Assembly (NCBI RefSeq): GCF_013240295.1
Contig: NZ_JABETK010000002.1
Coordinates: 1-64,000 of the forward strand
Direction of reading: 5' to 3'
DNA: 64,000 nt
DNA from: Neoaquamicrobium sediminum
GTDB taxonomy: Bacteria; Pseudomonadota; Alphaproteobacteria; Rhizobiales; Rhizobiaceae
The position numbers and the translations under genes were made by a program. Shown here one piece after another: positions 1 to 9,825 of this stretch (positions are counted from its first letter, which is position 1; each line of letters begins with the position of its first letter). The notes under the pieces were generated by a model. The model was not told where the DNA came from, searched no databases, and saw nothing but the letters and a program-made list of their open reading frames with translations.

Positions 1-304
1 GTAGTCTTCCGGTTCCGCATACCCGACAGGTAGTTAAGAAAGCTGGCGACACGACTGATCGCAATACCAGTGGTCGAAAGGTGAACTTTCTCGATCGCGC
101 GATGCCGTGGCTCGAAACCGTCGTTTGGGACCAGACCCGACAGTCGAATGCGGCGCGATGATCGCCGCCGCCAGAGCGAGGCTCAGTCGCCGCTAAGCGT
201 TGTCCGATGATGTCGACGCCGGGAAAGCCGTCGCCTGAGGTGGCTCTCGCCCCGGAAGCGGTAGATGCGACACGCGCCACGCGAAATTTGATCGGCGCCG
301 AGGT
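1..304. other. no intact gene recognised
   Basis: I see no reading frame here with a convincing family match. One frame running towards position 310 carries a short stretch resembling the segment that precedes the conserved core of the HAD gene that follows, but in a different frame from that core. The segment may hold a scrambled or damaged 5' part of that gene, or unrelated sequence at a contig end. Confidence 0.4.
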
Positions 305-736
305 CACGCCATTGACGGGGCAGCCGAAGCGGTCGCGTCGGTGACGGGCAAGCGCTGCATCTGCTCCAATTCCGGCACAGAGCGCCTGCGCGCCATGCTA
401 ACCCGCACGCATCTGCTGCCCTTTTTCGATGGCGTGGTGTTTTCGTCGCTCGACACCCCGTCGGGCAAGCCGAAGCCCGCGCCCGACGTCTTCCTCTACG
501 GTGCGGAGAAGATGGGCGCCGATCCCGCCAGAACCTTTGTCGTCGAGGATTCGGTGCACGGCGTTGCCGGCGCGAAGGCAGCAGGAATGAGGGTGATCGG
601 ATTCACCGGCGCCTCGCACAGCCATCCCGGCCATGCCGACCTCCTGATGGAGGCGGGCGCCGAGACCGCGATCCGCCGATGGGCCGACTTCGCGCCCATG
701 CTGGCCGCGCTGTCGGAATGGTCGGAAGACGCCTGA
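305..736 (+). pseudogene. HAD-superfamily hydrolase, 5'-truncated/frameshifted remnant
   Basis: The readable part corresponds to the C-terminal two thirds of a beta-phosphoglucomutase-like HAD phosphatase. It has motif II (SNSGTERLR), the lysine motif (GKPKPAPD) and motif III (VVEDSVHG). The first usable start is a GTG at 341, but homology continues upstream in frame to about 305 (IDGAAEAVA). Motif I (DxDGT/V with the nucleophile Asp) is missing, so the protein as written cannot be catalytic. Upstream sequence in another frame reads like the preceding family segment (GAEVTP), which suggests a frameshift near 305-315, but nothing further upstream completes the cap domain. Either a real remnant or damaged sequence at the window edge. 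Confidence 0.6.
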
Positions 737-738
737 GC

Positions 739-1327
739 CTAGCGCTTGGCGTTCGAGGGCTCGTCGAAGCCGACGAGGACGCGGATGTTGCGCGCCGTCG
801 GGTTCGGCATCGAGATGCTGGCATCGCTGAACACGAACTGCGTGGCACCGGCGATGTCCGTGACGTTGACCTGATGGGTCTTCACGTCCGACTGAACCTG
901 CTCGGTGTCGCGGAAAACCGTGACGCGCAGCGGCAGGTTGACCTGACCGGCGCTGCCCTGAGGGCCGGGGACCACACGGCCCGCCACGGCGATCGTCATG
1001 TTCATGATGCCGTTCTGATAGGTGCAGCTTCGCGTGGTGTCGCTGATCGACGCCTGATAGATCACGGACGAGGGATCGTCAGCAGCGTTGCGCTGGTACG
1101 TCGTGTGGACCGCGCCGTCGCTGCGCAGCGCAACCGACGGGCAGTAGGCCAGAAGCTCCTGCTGTGTAACCCGCGTGTCGGGCGCCGCGGCTGGCTGGGC
1201 GTTGCCGCCGCCCCCGAGGTTGAGCGCGCCGAGAGTGTCGCCGGACTGGCATCCGGAGACGGCGAGTATAAAGCCTGCAAGCGGCGATACCCGCCAGCTT
1301 TCTGCGTTCAAACAAACTGACAGCCAT
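739..1327 (-). CDS. conserved lipoprotein, signal peptide interrupted by a frameshift
   Basis: Secreted protein of about 190 residues with a lipobox (LAVSGC) followed by a Gly-rich linker and a beta-rich domain with two cysteines; function unknown. As written, the frame with the lipobox opens only at a TTG (1311) and lacks a good basic n-region. An ATG at 1325-1327 with an AGGGAAG ribosome-binding site starts a basic leader (MAVSLFERRKLAGIAA) in the next frame. Removing one base at 1279-1280 joins them into a normal lipoprotein signal peptide, so I place the start at 1327. It is divergent from thrC. Outer- or inner-membrane anchoring is inferred from the lipobox only. Confidence 0.6.
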
Positions 1328-1446
1328 AAACTGCACTTCCCTCATGCAAAGCTGGCGTTCTATACCAACGCCGCAATGAAAATGCGACCATTGGATTGCG
1401 GTTTTTCCGTAGCCGGATTCAAGGTCCCGACGATGGACGAGCAATC

Positions 1447-2859
1447 ATGCGTTATGTGAGCACCAGGGGCAGCGCGCCCGCACTCGGTTTCCGCGACGTG
1501 CTGCTGGCTGGGCTGGCTCGGGACGGCGGCCTCTACGTGCCGGCCGAATGGCCGAAGTTCAGCGAGGCCGACATCCGCGCCATGCGTGGGCTGGCCTATC
1601 CGGAACTGGCGGTGCGGCTGCTCACCCCGTTTGTCGGCGGCGAGATCGACGAGGCGACGTTCGCCCGCATCGTCCGGGAAGCTTACGCCACCTTCCGCCA
1701 CGAAGCCGTCTGTCCCATCGTCCAGACCGGGCCCAACGAATTCGTGCTCGAACTCTTCCACGGTCCGACGCTGGCGTTCAAGGACGTGGCGATGCAGCTT
1801 CTGGCCCGCCTGATGGATCACGTCCTGGCGGAGCGCGGCGAGCGGGCGACGATTGCCGGCGCGACCTCTGGCGACACGGGTGGCGCGGCCATAGACGCGT
1901 TTGCCGGCCGCGACCGCACCGACATCTTCATCCTGTTTCCGCATGGCAAGGTCTCGCCGGTGCAGCAGCGCCAGATGACGACGTCGACGGCGGCCAACGT
2001 GCACGCGATCGCCGTCGAAGGCAATTTCGACGATTGCCAGGACCTCGTGAAGGGCATGTTCAACCACCATGCCTTCCGCGACAGGGTGCGGCTGTCCGGT
2101 GTGAACTCGATCAACTGGGCGCGCATCATGGCCCAGATCGTCTATTATTTCTCGTCGGCGCTTTCGCTCGGCGCGCCCGACCGGGCCGTTTCGTTCACCG
2201 TGCCGACCGGCAATTTCGGCGACATCTTCGCCGCTTATGCGGCCAAGCGTATGGGCCTGTCGATCGACCGTCTGGTCATCGCCACCAACGACAACGACAT
2301 TCTGGCGCGTACGCTCGCCACCGGCACCTACGAGACACGCGGCGTGATGGAGACCACGTCGCCATCGATGGACATCCAGGTCTCGTCCAATTTCGAGCGA
2401 CTGCTGTTCGAGGCGCATGGCCGAGACGCCGACAGTGTCGTGCGGGCGATGCAGGGGCTGCGTCAGTCCGGCAGCTTCGAGATCGGCAAGCCGGCGCTCG
2501 AGGCGATCCGCACCGAATTCGACGCCGGCCGCTCGTCAATGGCCGAGACGGCCGACACGATCCGCGACGTGCTTGCGAAATCCGGCTACCTCATCGATCC
2601 CCACACGGCCACGGCCGTGAAGGTCGCGCGCGAGAAGGCGGAGTCGACAACGCCGATGGTCGTGCTTTCCACAGCCCATCCGGCAAAGTTCCCGGCGGCC
2701 GTCGAGGCCGCATGCGGCGTGTCTCCGGCCCTGCCGGTATGGCTCGGCGACCTGATGGAACGGCCCGAGAAATTTGCGGTGCTTCCATCCGATCCGAAAA
2801 TGTTGGAAGATCATCTCAGCCGCCTGTCCAGAGCGGCCCGCGAGAGTTCAGGGAGTTAA
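1447..2859 (+). CDS. thrC: threonine synthase
   Basis: PLP-dependent enzyme that converts O-phosphohomoserine to threonine in the cytoplasm, the last step of threonine synthesis. The 470-residue protein begins MRYVSTRG, the usual start of this family. It has the PLP-lysine region (LAFKDVA, about residues 110-116), the phosphate-binding SGDTGGAA loop and the threonine-synthase GNFGDI motif. The start at 1447 is preferred to the in-frame ATG at 1396 because the conserved N-terminus begins here. The M16 peptidase starts 6 bases after its stop, so the two are probably co-transcribed, as is common in rhizobia. Confidence 0.95.
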   Translation: MRYVSTRGSAPALGFRDVLLAGLARDGGLYVPAEWPKFSEADIRAMRGLAYPELAVRLLTPFVGGEIDEATFARIVREAYATFRHEAVCPIVQTGPNEFVLELFHGPTLAFKDVAMQLLARLMDHVLAERGERATIAGATSGDTGGAAIDAFAGRDRTDIFILFPHGKVSPVQQRQMTTSTAANVHAIAVEGNFDDCQDLVKGMFNHHAFRDRVRLSGVNSINWARIMAQIVYYFSSALSLGAPDRAVSFTVPTGNFGDIFAAYAAKRMGLSIDRLVIATNDNDILARTLATGTYETRGVMETTSPSMDIQVSSNFERLLFEAHGRDADSVVRAMQGLRQSGSFEIGKPALEAIRTEFDAGRSSMAETADTIRDVLAKSGYLIDPHTATAVKVAREKAESTTPMVVLSTAHPAKFPAAVEAACGVSPALPVWLGDLMERPEKFAVLPSDPKMLEDHLSRLSRAARESSGS

Positions 2860-2865
2860 GCCTAT

Positions 2866-4158
2866 ATGGGTGTTGAGGTAAGCCGTCTGTCGAACGGCCT
2901 GACGGTCGCCACCGAAACCCTTCCCCACATCGAGTCCGTTGCCCTTGGCGTCTGGGTCAAATCCGGCGCCCGCAACGAACGCGACGACGAGCACGGCCTG
3001 GCGCATCTGCTGGAACATATGGCCTTCAAGGGCACTGGCGGCAGAAGCGCATGGAGGATCGCCTCCGAGATCGAGGATGTGGGCGGGGAGATCAATGCGG
3101 CGACAAGCGTCGAGACCACCTCCTTCTTTGCGCGGGTGCTCAAGGACGACGTTCCGCTCGCAGTGGACATCCTCGCTGACATCCTGACCGACTCAAAGTT
3201 TGACCCGCAGGAACTCGAGCGCGAACAGCACGTGATCCTTCAGGAGATCGGTGCCGCTCACGACACGCCCGACGACATCGTGTTCGACCGCTTCACCGAG
3301 ACTGCATTCCGCGATCAGACGCTCGGACGCTCAATTCTCGGAACGCCGGAAACGGTGAAATCCTTCACCTCGGAGCAACTACATAAATTCATCGAGCGGC
3401 AGTATGGGGCAGACCGCATGGTGGTGGTCGCCGCCGGCGGCGTGACCCATGACGAGTTCGTCCGTGAGGTGGAGAAGCGTCTCGGCGGGTTCCGTGCCCA
3501 AGCCAAGATAGAAGAGCCTCGCCAGGCGATCTATACAGGCGGCGACTATCGCGAAAGCCGTGACCTGATGGATGCCCAGATCGTGCTTGGTTTCGAGGGC
3601 CGCGCCTATCATGTGCGCGACTTTTACGCCTCGCAGGTGCTTTCCATGATCCTCGGTGGGGGCATGTCGTCCCGGCTTTTCCAGGAAGTGCGGGAGAAGC
3701 GCGGGCTCTGTTATTCCGTCTACGCGTTTCATTGGGGCTTTTCGGACACCGGTGTTTTCGGCGTCCACGCTGCCACGGGGCGCAGCGACATAGCCGAACT
3801 CGTGCCCGTGCTCATCGAGGAACTCCAGCGCGCCGGCAAGGACATCAGTCAGGAGGAGCTTAACCGTGCGCGGGCCCAATATCGTGCGGGGCTCATGATG
3901 TCTCGCGAGAGTGCTGCGAGCCGCGCAGGGCAGATCGCGCGCCAGCTTCTGCTGTTTGGGCGTCCGATCGATACCGACGAACTGGTCGACCGGTTGTCCA
4001 AGCTGACCATCGAACGCCTGACGGACCTGTCTTCGCGCCTGTTCTCTACAAGGCCGACGATTGCCGCTGTCGGTCCGGTCGGCATGCTGCCCACCTTCGA
4101 GACCGTCAACGACCGCCTGTTGGGCATTGCGCCGGCCGCGCGCAAGCTCGCCGTCTGA
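2866..4158 (+). CDS. M16 family zinc metallopeptidase (mitochondrial processing peptidase-like)
   Basis: 430-residue processing-protease homologue. The inverted zinc motif HxxEH is seen as HLLEH at residues 47-51, with the distal glutamate near residue 127 (LQEIG). The C-terminal half carries the second, inactive-type M16 domain with the Arg/Tyr substrate region (RLFQEVREKRGLCYSV). No signal peptide is evident, so it is probably cytoplasmic or membrane-associated. It is directly downstream of thrC, and the acetyltransferase follows after 12 bases, so a thrC-M16-rimJ operon is likely. Physiological substrate unknown. Confidence 0.92.
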   Translation: MGVEVSRLSNGLTVATETLPHIESVALGVWVKSGARNERDDEHGLAHLLEHMAFKGTGGRSAWRIASEIEDVGGEINAATSVETTSFFARVLKDDVPLAVDILADILTDSKFDPQELEREQHVILQEIGAAHDTPDDIVFDRFTETAFRDQTLGRSILGTPETVKSFTSEQLHKFIERQYGADRMVVVAAGGVTHDEFVREVEKRLGGFRAQAKIEEPRQAIYTGGDYRESRDLMDAQIVLGFEGRAYHVRDFYASQVLSMILGGGMSSRLFQEVREKRGLCYSVYAFHWGFSDTGVFGVHAATGRSDIAELVPVLIEELQRAGKDISQEELNRARAQYRAGLMMSRESAASRAGQIARQLLLFGRPIDTDELVDRLSKLTIERLTDLSSRLFSTRPTIAAVGPVGMLPTFETVNDRLLGIAPAARKLAV

Positions 4159-4170
4159 TCTCCAGCATCA

Positions 4171-4767
4171 ATGCCGGCGCTGCCGTTCTTCAGCCGTCCG
4201 AAGCTGACGCTCAAGGGCACGCGTGTTACGCTGCGCTTGCCCGCACCATCCGACTACCACGAATGGGCGGCGTTGAGGCACGAGAGCCGCGCCTTCCTGG
4301 AACCGTGGGAGCCGCGCTGGGCGCGTGACGAACTGGAGCGCGCAGGCTGGCGCCACCGCATCCGCCGCTACCGAGAGGAATTTGCGGCGGGCACTGCCAT
4401 TGCGTTCCTGATTTTCGAGAACGAGACTGATCGGCTCATCGGCGGCGTCACCATCGGCAATATCCGCTACGGCGTCTCGCAATCGGCACAGATTGGGTAC
4501 TGGATGGGCGAGCGTTACGCCGGCAAGGGGTACATGCAGGATGCCATCCGCGCTCTGATTTCCCATGCGTTCGGCGCGATGAGGTTGCACCGTATCGAGG
4601 CCGCCTGTATTCCAGAAAACGCACGTTCGATCCGCGTGCTTGAAAAAGCCGGATTCACACGTGAAGGACTGTTGCGTTCATACCTGCGCATCAACGGGGT
4701 CTGGCAGGATCACTACATATACGCCCTGATCGCGGACGAGCGTCGGGACGCTGAAACAAAAGGCTGA
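4171..4767 (+). CDS. rimJ: GNAT N-acetyltransferase, RimJ/RimL type
   Basis: 198-residue member of the RimJ/RimL acetyltransferase family, which acetylates the N-terminal amine of ribosomal proteins such as S5 (RimJ). The acetyl-CoA-binding region (GERYAGKGYMQDA), the beta-bulge region (IGYWMGE) and the C-terminal ENARSIRVLEKAGFTREG motif are all present. It lies immediately after the M16 peptidase and 4 bases before the next gene, consistent with one transcript. RimJ is an assignment by family. Related proteins acetylate other substrates, so the exact target is uncertain. Confidence 0.82.
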   Translation: MPALPFFSRPKLTLKGTRVTLRLPAPSDYHEWAALRHESRAFLEPWEPRWARDELERAGWRHRIRRYREEFAAGTAIAFLIFENETDRLIGGVTIGNIRYGVSQSAQIGYWMGERYAGKGYMQDAIRALISHAFGAMRLHRIEAACIPENARSIRVLEKAGFTREGLLRSYLRINGVWQDHYIYALIADERRDAETKG

Positions 4768-4771
4768 ACGT

Positions 4772-7660
4772 TTGAGATCGACAGTGCGAACGGGGCAACG
4801 GCTCGCATGCGCCTTTCTGGCGCTGGTATTTGCGATGCTGGCATTTCCCGCTTCCGCGATCGAGCCGATCAAGATTTCGCGTGAGGATGTCGCGCTCGAC
4901 CTGTCGCGCGCCGTCGAAATCTACCGCTTCCAGGGCGAGAATTTTCAGGTGTCGACGGCTCCCGGCGTCGATGGAATCGTGCGGCGCATCGAGGTCGAAG
5001 CGCTGGACGAGCGCTCAAGCGGCGACTGGGCGGTCTTCGCCCTCGCCAACACGACCGACGAGCAGCTCGACCGGCTGATCGTCGCGCCGCATTTCAGGCT
5101 GGTTGGATCGGGTCTGGTCTGGCCCGACCTCGGTTCGAACCGCATCGCCGCGATCACGCCGAGCGAGGGTTTCGCGCTCGACCGCCAGGCCAGCCGCGAC
5201 GCGGACGTTTTCCTCGTCACCCTCAATCCGGGATCGGTCGTCACCTTCATCGCCGAACTTTCGTCCCCACGGCTGCCGCAGGTCTATCTGTGGGAACCGG
5301 AGGCCTACAAGGACACCACAAACTCCTACACGCTGTTCCGTGGCATCGTGATCGGCATTGCCGGTCTGCTGGCCTTGTTTCTCACCATCCTTTTCGTGGT
5401 CAAGGGCACGTCGATGTTCCCCGCCACGGCGGCGCTTTCGTGGGCGGTGCTGGCATATATCTGCATCGACTTCGGCTTCCTCAATCAGGTGTTGGACATT
5501 ACAGCCGGCAATGAGCAGCTATGGCGCGCAGGCACCGAGGTAGCGCTGGCGGCCACCTTCGTGGTCTTCCTGTTCACCTATCTGAACTTGAATCGCTGGC
5601 ATTTGCATTTCAGCTACGGCGCTGTCGCGTGGATAATGGCGCTTCTGGCTCTCGCCGGCGTGGCGCTCTTCGACGCGTCGATTGCTGCCGGGGTGGCGCG
5701 TTTCTCTTTCGCGCTGACGGCGGTCGCCGGTATCGGCCTCATCGCCTATCTGTCGTTCCAGGGCTATGATCGCGCGATCATGCTGGTGCCGAGCTGGCTG
5801 ATGATCCTTGCATGGCTTGTCGGCTCTTGGATGGCTGTGACGGGCGTGCTGGACAACGACATCGTCCAACCCGCGCTGGGTGGCGGTCTCATCCTGATCA
5901 TTCTGCTGATCGGCTTCACGGTCATGCAGCACGCCTTTGCGGGCGGTGCCCTGCATCAGGGGCTTTTCAGCGACATGGAGCGGCAGGCGCTGGCCGTGAC
6001 CGGGGCCGGCGACATCGTCTGGGACTGGGATGTGCTGCGCGACCGCGTGGTGACGAAACCCGACGTCTCCAAACAGCTCGGTCTTGCGCCTGGAACCCTC
6101 CATGGAGCCGCCCGCAACTGGCTGCCGGCGCTGCATGTCGATGATCGCGATACGTTCCGTACGACGCTCGATGTGATACTCGAACATCGCCGCGGCCGCG
6201 TCTCGCAATCCTTCCGGCTGCGCGGCGCCGACGGCCATTATCATTGGTTCACATTGCGCGCCCGGCCGGTCATCGGCTCCGACGGCGAGGTCATCCGTTG
6301 CGTCGGGACGCTGGTCGACGTGACCGAGCAGAAGAAGGCGGAAGAGCGTCTGCTGCACGATGCCGTTCACGACAACCTGACCGGACTGCCGAGCCGCGAA
6401 CTGTTTCTCAACCGGCTGGAAGCGGTGATCTCCATCGCGCGGACCGAGGAGAGTGTTCGCCCGACCGTAATGGTGATCGACATCGACCGCTTCAAGCAGG
6501 TCAATGACGGGCTCGGCATCTCCGCTGGCGACACAATCCTGCTGACGATTGCGAGGCGTCTGCACAGGCTTCTCAAGCCACGCGATTCGCTTTCCCGCTT
6601 CGGTGGCGATCAGTTCGCGCTGCTGCTGCTTTCCGAACAGGATCCCGCACGCATCGCAGGCGTCGCGGATGCGGTGAAACAGGCGATCAACGCGCCGATC
6701 ACCTTCGCCAAGCGCGAGATCGTGCTGGCCGCGTCCATTGGCCTCGTTTCGTGGAACTCGTCGCAGGCCGGGGCCGAGGACATGGTGAAGGACGCGGAAC
6801 TGGCCATGCATCAGGCCAAGCGCTTCGGGGGTGACCGTATCGAGCCTTTCCGGCCTGCATTCCGTTCCGTGGGTACGGACAGGCTGCAGCTTGAATCGGA
6901 CCTTCGCCGTGCGGTCGAGCGCTCGGAGCTGAGGCTTGCCTACCAGCCGATCGTGCGCCTCGAAGATCGTTCGATCGCCGGCTTCGAGGCGTTGCTGCGC
7001 TGGGAGCATCCACGGCGCGGATCGATTCCACCTTCCGATTTCATTCCTGTGGCCGAAAGCTGCGGATTGATCGTGCAGCTTGGCCTGTTTGCGATGCAAC
7101 AGGCAGCGGACGATCTTGCTTCGTGGCAGAAACAGGTCGGCGACGTGCCGCTTTCAGTCTCGGTGAATCTGTCGAGCCGCCAACTCATCCGCCGGGACCT
7201 CGTAAGCGACGTGCGGTCCATCGTGGCTCGAGCCAATCTCAAGCCGCGCTGCTTCCGGCTGGAATTGACGGAGTCGCTCGTGATGGACAATCCCGAGCAA
7301 TCGGCCCACATCCTGGCCAAGCTCAAGCAGTTGGGTATCGGCCTGTCGCTCGACGATTTCGGCACCGGCTATTCGTCGCTCGCCTATCTCACCCGCTTTC
7401 CGTTCGACACGATCAAGATCGACAAGAGCTTCGTCGACGATGCCAGCCCGAAGCGGGCAGTGCTGCTGCGGTCGATGGTCAACATGGCGCATGAACTCGG
7501 CCTGTCGGTCGTTGCAGAGGGCGTTGCCGACGAAAACGATGCGCTGGAGCTTCGCCAGATGGGTTGCGAATACGTGCAGAGCTATATGTTCGGCCCGCCC
7601 ATGCAGGCCGACGCGGCGGTCAAGCTGCTCAAGGAGCAGTTCCCGCTGGTGCAGGCCTGA
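4772..7660 (+). CDS. membrane-bound GGDEF-EAL protein with 7TMR-DISM sensor and PAS domain
   Basis: 962-residue c-di-GMP turnover protein. In order: signal peptide (ends near residue 28), periplasmic DISM-like beta domain (about 35-170), seven membrane helices (about 185-390), PAS/PAC domain (about 405-515), GGDEF (about 525-685) and EAL (about 705-955). The GGDEF signature is degenerate (RFGGDQF, residues 609-615, Glu replaced by Gln), so cyclase activity is doubtful. The EAL motif (E739-A-L) and the DDFGTGYSSL loop are intact, so I infer phosphodiesterase activity, perhaps with GTP modulation. The start is a TTG, 4 bases after the acetyltransferase stop. Confidence 0.88.
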   Translation: MRSTVRTGQRLACAFLALVFAMLAFPASAIEPIKISREDVALDLSRAVEIYRFQGENFQVSTAPGVDGIVRRIEVEALDERSSGDWAVFALANTTDEQLDRLIVAPHFRLVGSGLVWPDLGSNRIAAITPSEGFALDRQASRDADVFLVTLNPGSVVTFIAELSSPRLPQVYLWEPEAYKDTTNSYTLFRGIVIGIAGLLALFLTILFVVKGTSMFPATAALSWAVLAYICIDFGFLNQVLDITAGNEQLWRAGTEVALAATFVVFLFTYLNLNRWHLHFSYGAVAWIMALLALAGVALFDASIAAGVARFSFALTAVAGIGLIAYLSFQGYDRAIMLVPSWLMILAWLVGSWMAVTGVLDNDIVQPALGGGLILIILLIGFTVMQHAFAGGALHQGLFSDMERQALAVTGAGDIVWDWDVLRDRVVTKPDVSKQLGLAPGTLHGAARNWLPALHVDDRDTFRTTLDVILEHRRGRVSQSFRLRGADGHYHWFTLRARPVIGSDGEVIRCVGTLVDVTEQKKAEERLLHDAVHDNLTGLPSRELFLNRLEAVISIARTEESVRPTVMVIDIDRFKQVNDGLGISAGDTILLTIARRLHRLLKPRDSLSRFGGDQFALLLLSEQDPARIAGVADAVKQAINAPITFAKREIVLAASIGLVSWNSSQAGAEDMVKDAELAMHQAKRFGGDRIEPFRPAFRSVGTDRLQLESDLRRAVERSELRLAYQPIVRLEDRSIAGFEALLRWEHPRRGSIPPSDFIPVAESCGLIVQLGLFAMQQAADDLASWQKQVGDVPLSVSVNLSSRQLIRRDLVSDVRSIVARANLKPRCFRLELTESLVMDNPEQSAHILAKLKQLGIGLSLDDFGTGYSSLAYLTRFPFDTIKIDKSFVDDASPKRAVLLRSMVNMAHELGLSVVAEGVADENDALELRQMGCEYVQSYMFGPPMQADAAVKLLKEQFPLVQA

Positions 7661-7708
7661 TACGCCAGCGCCCGCTCGGAGAATACTGCCGATATGCCTG
7701 CGTTTCGA

Positions 7709-8314
7709 TCAGGCGTGGCCGGCCTCGATGCTCAGATGCGCGGGGTTGATGCCGAGTGAGGCGAGAATCCGATCGTATTTGCGGTCGAGATCGGGATCGA
7801 ACAGCAGGTCCATGGTGGCAGGGCAGGTGAGCCAGCCATTCTCGGCGATCTCGTGCTCCAGCTGTCCGGCACCCCATCCCGAATAACCCAGCGCCATCAG
7901 CGCGTGGCGGGGCCCGCTGCCCGCCGAGATTGCGCGCAGGATATCGACGGTTGCCGTCAGGCAGATCTCATCCGACACCGGCATCGAGGATTCGACCATG
8001 TAGTCGTCGCTGTGAAGAACGAAGCCGCGGCTTCGGTCGACGGGTCCACCATGACGGATGACGAGATCACGCGCCTGCGGCGGCAGGCGGATCGCCTGCT
8101 TCTCGTCGAGTACGCCAAGCTGCACCAGCAGGTCCGGGAACAGCATTTCCTGAACCTGATTGATGATCAGGCCCATCGCGCCTTCCTCGCTGTGCGCGCA
8201 GATGTAGATAACCGAGCGCGCGAAGCGCTCGTCCTTCATGCCCGGCATGGCGATGAGGAACTGGTCGTCTAGGAAGCCAGCCCGCGCCGACGTCTTTGAA
8301 CCCGGAATATCCAT
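7709..8314 (-). CDS. YqgE/AlgH family protein (UPF0301)
   Basis: 201-residue cytoplasmic protein of the YqgE/AlgH family. Characteristic segments are [34 protein letters not shown] near the N-terminus and a [14 protein letters not shown] motif in the C-terminal half. The biochemical role is unsettled. In Pseudomonas AlgH was linked to alginate regulation. It is convergent with the GGDEF-EAL gene and divergent from the DsbD-N-like gene, a neighbourhood often seen in rhizobia. Confidence 0.92.
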   Translation of the reverse strand: MDIPGSKTSARAGFLDDQFLIAMPGMKDERFARSVIYICAHSEEGAMGLIINQVQEMLFPDLLVQLGVLDEKQAIRLPPQARDLVIRHGGPVDRSRGFVLHSDDYMVESSMPVSDEICLTATVDILRAISAGSGPRHALMALGYSGWGAGQLEHEIAENGWLTCPATMDLLFDPDLDRKYDRILASLGINPAHLSIEAGHA

Positions 8315-8457
8315 GATGGAAGGCTAGCCTGTTTCCTTGCCGCTTGAAAGACGTAGCGAGCCCGCAATCGGGCTGCGGCTTTTCGCTCACACAATTATGA
8401 TGATGAGCATATCGCCGCCGATTGCGAAACAGACGGAACCGTACCAAGTTCCAGCCC

Positions 8458-9255
8458 ATGAAAATCACCCGCATTTCCGCATCGCTGCTTGTCCTTGCCG
8501 TGGCCGGCGCAGGTCACGCTCAGGCTGCTTCCAGCGAATGGCATGACGTCGAGGGAGGCGCGATACGCATCGTGACCAGCGGCGCGCCCGATGCCAGCGG
8601 GCAGGTGCGCGGCGCTCTGGAGATCAAGCTCGATCGTGGCTGGAAAACCTACTGGCGCGACCCTGGCGAGTCGGGTGTGCCTCCGACGGTCGCGATCCTG
8701 GCTGACGGGAACGAGACGCCGGTCCAGATCGACTACCCGGCGCCCAAGCGGTTCGATGACGGTTATTCCATCTGGGCCGGCTACGACAAATCGGTTTCGC
8801 TCGGGCTCACATTCACGCTGCCCGACGATACGGAACACGAACAGGTAGAGGCGGATGTCTTTCTCGGCGTCTGCGAAAGCATCTGCGTGCCGGTGCAGGC
8901 GCGGCTGACCCTGGACCCGAATGCCAACGCTCATGCCGGAGATGACATGACCGCCGTCGCTGCGGCATTTGCCGCGATGCCGGGGCCGGCACGAGCGGGA
9001 TTTGAGGCCAGAGCGGTCGATATGTCGGGTGATCGGATGCAGGTCGAGGCAAAGTTGCCAGAGAATGTGAAGCCGCTGGAACTTTTCGTGGCCGGAACCG
9101 AAACGCTGGTGCTGGGCACGGCCGAGCTAGATGTTGCATCACGCACTTTCAGCATAGCCGTCCACGATCGCGACGAGGCTGGCGGCGACAAACAGCTTGC
9201 CTACACGCTGATCACCAGCGCGGGCGCGGTCAGCGGAACCCTCGATCTGCCGTGA
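8458..9255 (+). CDS. secreted DsbD N-terminal-domain-like protein
   Basis: 265-residue protein with a signal peptide (cleavage likely after HAQA, residue 23) and an immunoglobulin-like domain resembling the periplasmic alpha domain of DsbD, the thiol-disulfide interchange protein. It has a CESIC cysteine pair near residue 140, as expected for the redox centre of this family, but no membrane region or C-terminal thioredoxin domain. The role in periplasmic thiol reduction is inferred. The start at 8458 is preferred to the in-frame ATG at 8422 because it gives a proper signal peptide. Confidence 0.8.
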   Translation: MKITRISASLLVLAVAGAGHAQAASSEWHDVEGGAIRIVTSGAPDASGQVRGALEIKLDRGWKTYWRDPGESGVPPTVAILADGNETPVQIDYPAPKRFDDGYSIWAGYDKSVSLGLTFTLPDDTEHEQVEADVFLGVCESICVPVQARLTLDPNANAHAGDDMTAVAAAFAAMPGPARAGFEARAVDMSGDRMQVEAKLPENVKPLELFVAGTETLVLGTAELDVASRTFSIAVHDRDEAGGDKQLAYTLITSAGAVSGTLDLP

Positions 9256-9336
9256 CCTGTTGCGTTCGCGCTGGGCAAAGGCTAACCGTTTCGTCCCACC
9301 AATAACCAATCTCCCGCTCTGCCTGAGGTAAACACG

Positions 9337-9822
9337 ATGACGATCGCCGTTGGACAGAAACTGCCCGATGTCAGCTTGAAGACGATGACCGAAGACGGGA
9401 TGAAAGACCTGAACACGGCGGATATCTTCGCCGGCAAGAAGGTCGTCCTGTTCGGCGTTCCAGGCGCGTTCACGCCGACCTGCTCCAACAACCATCTGCC
9501 CGGCTATCTCGAGAATTACGATGCGATCCTGGCGCGCGGCGTCGACACCATCGCCGTCGTCGCCGTCAACGACGCCTTCGTGATGTCGGCCTGGGCCCGC
9601 TTCACCGGCGGCGAGGGCAAGCTGCTCTATCTGGCCGACGGCAGCGGTGACTTCGCCAAGGCGACCGGGCTCGATCTCGACATGTCCGCACGCGGCCTCG
9701 GCCTGCGCTCGGCGCGTTTCTCGATGATCGTCGAAGATGGCACGGTCACCGCGCTGAACATCGAGGATTCTCCCGGCAGCGCCGTCACGTCGGGCGCCGC
9801 GGTGATCCTGGAGCAGCTCTGA
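9337..9822 (+). CDS. peroxiredoxin, Prx5/atypical 2-Cys type
   Basis: 161-residue thiol peroxidase of the Prx5 group, which reduces hydrogen peroxide and alkyl hydroperoxides in the cytoplasm. The peroxidatic cysteine is in PGAFTPTCS (about residue 49) with the catalytic Thr and the Arg of the GLRSARFSM segment. Only one cysteine is visible in the protein, so it should work as a 1-Cys enzyme with an external reductant such as glutaredoxin/GSH. It is a stand-alone gene with its own intergenic region. Confidence 0.93.
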   Translation: MTIAVGQKLPDVSLKTMTEDGMKDLNTADIFAGKKVVLFGVPGAFTPTCSNNHLPGYLENYDAILARGVDTIAVVAVNDAFVMSAWARFTGGEGKLLYLADGSGDFAKATGLDLDMSARGLGLRSARFSMIVEDGTVTALNIEDSPGSAVTSGAAVILEQL

Positions 9823-9825
9823 CCG

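Noticed and set aside
5519..7099. Long antisense frame (526 residues) opposite the GGDEF-EAL gene
   Set aside because: GC-rich codon bias produces long open shadow frames; the translation is rich in His, Arg and Gln without any family resemblance, and the sense strand has strong domain matches.
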